DNA of 64,000 nt from CBDCVO01 sp965223085 (GTDB taxonomy: Bacteria > Pseudomonadota > Gammaproteobacteria > Ga0077536). The translations under genes were made by a program, and so were the position numbers. The notes under the pieces were generated by a model. That model saw nothing but the letters and a program-made list of their open reading frames with translations, did no database searches and was not told where the DNA came from. Location: positions 4,650,001 to 4,714,000 of the forward strand of contig OZ244981.1 of assembly GCA_965223085.1 (NCBI GenBank), read 5' to 3'. Shown here one piece after another: positions 63,177 through 64,000 of this stretch. The first letter of the stretch is position 1. Every line of letters begins with the position of its first letter.

Positions 63177-63401
63177 CTACTGCTTCTCAGGCCTCCGGTC
63201 CTCGTCATTCGGAGCTAGATGAATCGTTCTTGCACCAGACAAAGGCTTGTCACCCACTTTTGTCATCCACACTGTCATCACTAGGGACGGAAGCGCAAAT
63301 ACTATAGCTGCAATCAACAGTCTAGTCGGCAGCCCCAATCGCGGCGTAAAGAAAAACACTACAACCGCAACAATGAGAAACACTATGTAAAGAAGGATCA
63401 T
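63177..63401 (-). CDS. Small hypothetical membrane protein
   Basis: 74 residues with two helices (YIVFLIVAVVVFFFTPRLG, RLLIAAIVFALPSLVMTVWM) and a polar tail (LAPNDEDRRPEKQ). No family is recognised and there is no clear ribosome binding site. It lies between two IS66 left ends. Confidence 0.5.
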   Translation of the reverse strand: MILLYIVFLIVAVVVFFFTPRLGLPTRLLIAAIVFALPSLVMTVWMTKVGDKPLSGARTIHLAPNDEDRRPEKQ

Positions 63402-63592
63402 GGAGCCCGGCGGCGGGAACCCGGGGTCGGACCAACTCAGATGCTTGATTTGTTTCGCAATCGTTCCGTAAACACCGTCGAAAAACGTACTTAGAACGCG
63501 ATTGTTTGTAAGCGCCCCGTAATCCCCGCTCTACACAGGAATTCGTATGGAGTGTAAATGACTCCGTTTATTGATGGACGGGAGATCGGACG

Positions 63593-63892
63593 ATGAAACG
63601 ACGCACGAAAGCCGAATGGCAAGCGCTCATCACAGCGCAGCGAGAGAGCGGATTGACAGCAGCGGCGTTCTGCCGCGAGCAAGGGGTTCCGGCCAATTAT
63701 TTTTGTCGCGTCCGGAGTCAGCTCTGTTTGGACAACGTGGACAAGCAAGCCGCCTTCGTGCCGGTGTCGGTTTCGCGGTCAAGCGCGGTAGACCGGGTCA
63801 CAGTTCGTTGTGAAGGCGGTTCAACGGTAGAATTGCCCTTCGGTATTGAGCCGCGCTGGGTATCACAGTTACTTCTTGCGTTGCGAGATTGA
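63593..63892 (+). CDS. tnpA: IS66 accessory protein TnpA
   Basis: 99 residues: KRRTKAEWQALITAQRESGL and TAAAFCREQGVPANYFCRVR form the N-terminal helix-turn-helix of IS66 OrfA proteins, and the C-terminal VELPFGIEPRWVSQLLLALR is typical. It helps transposition, probably by DNA binding. The gene is intact and 3 bases before tnpB. Confidence 0.9.
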   Translation: MKRRTKAEWQALITAQRESGLTAAAFCREQGVPANYFCRVRSQLCLDNVDKQAAFVPVSVSRSSAVDRVTVRCEGGSTVELPFGIEPRWVSQLLLALRD

Positions 63893-63895
63893 CCG

Positions 63896-64000
63896 ATGGA
63901 GATGTTCCGTGAGGTTTCGGCGGTTTATCTGCATCGGGAGCCCGTTGATTTCCGCAAAGCAGTCAATGGCCTCTCATTGATAGTCGAACAATCGATGTCG
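63896..64000 (+). CDS. tnpB: IS66 accessory protein TnpB, N-terminal part
   Basis: Partial frame from ATG 63896 (alternative ATG 63902): REVSAVYLHREPVDFRKAVN then GLSLIVEQSMS, matching the conserved VDFRKxxNGL start of IS66 TnpB. Cut by the window edge. Confidence 0.88.
   Translation, partial: MEMFREVSAVYLHREPVDFRKAVNGLSLIVEQSMS

Larger units (their letters stand above)
63508..64000 (+). mobile_element. IS66-family element, left part (runs off the window)
   Basis: Begins near GTAAGCGCCCCGTAATCCCC, the IS66 left terminus, followed by an ~85-base leader, tnpA (63593) and the start of tnpB (63896). The transposase gene tnpC would lie beyond the window. Confidence 0.8.

Overview
The window reads as a proteobacterial chromosome segment, most likely gammaproteobacterial and probably aerobic. 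I infer this from the gene families only; there is no rRNA or complete tRNA to place it. It is a mosaic of two metabolic islands separated by a decayed accessory zone rich in mobile-element remnants.

Region A (1-20.5 kb) is a GC-rich catabolic island. It holds two acyl-CoA dehydrogenases, a damaged FadB-like gene, a MarR regulator, a nitronate-monooxygenase-like gene with an internal deletion, and strong homologues of BadH and BadI, which oxidise and open the ring of cyclohexanecarboxyl-CoA. It also holds a complete minus-strand operon for a TAT-exported type II DMSO-reductase-family molybdoenzyme of the ethylbenzene/steroid-C25 dehydrogenase kind: haem b gamma subunit, Fe-S beta, Mo alpha, TorD chaperone, FAD oxidoreductase, then a membrane protein with NorE-like and NorF-like proteins. 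The three-gene membrane module occurs again at 18.8-20.5 kb behind a TetR gene. The likely theme is anaerobic-style hydroxylation and ring cleavage of an alicyclic or terpenoid compound. A related block (35.4-38.3 kb: MaoC pair, acyl-CoA ligase, truncated hydratase) carries the same dispersed inverted repeats.

Region B (20.5-40.3 kb) is a gene graveyard of lower GC. It contains an IS66 transposase tail with the 3' end of a group II intron, and fragments of HyuB, ATP-grasp, EamA, Fic, cytochrome c, IS481 and DUF6691 genes. A 667-bp IS5::IS91 chimera is present twice as direct repeats 7,384 bp apart. A HigBA toxin-antitoxin pair, a tRNA-Pro 3' fragment and a few intact genes (CNNM transporter, DUF2852, TetR, TPR-TonB protein) lie among them.

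Region C (40.3-61 kb) is a sulfur-oxidation island. It begins with remnants of a second type II molybdoenzyme operon (5'-truncated beta, gamma, frameshifted TorD, no alpha). Next come dsrE-tusA-sqr-DUF1641, a rhodanese gene and tusA-dsrE2. A long plus-strand array follows: two radical SAM lipoyl-sulfur-insertion enzymes, a LipT-like flavoprotein, a lipoate:protein ligase, a glutamine-amidotransferase-like protein lacking its cysteine, DsrE, and then the complete sHdr set C1-B1-A-Hyp-C2-B2-Hyp with the lipoate-binding protein LbpA and an ArsR/SqrR-type regulator. Sulfane sulfur from SQR, rhodanese, TusA and DsrE would feed the cytoplasmic sHdr complex, with LbpA as lipoylated partner made by the adjacent dedicated lipoate pathway. 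The same palindrome, ATTAG-N6-CTAAT, precedes both the rhodanese gene and the dsrE-shdr block.

Region D (61-64 kb) has a SCO/cytochrome-c-peroxidase fusion broken by two in-frame stops, a degenerate IS66 start, a small membrane protein gene, and the left end of an IS66 element running off the window.
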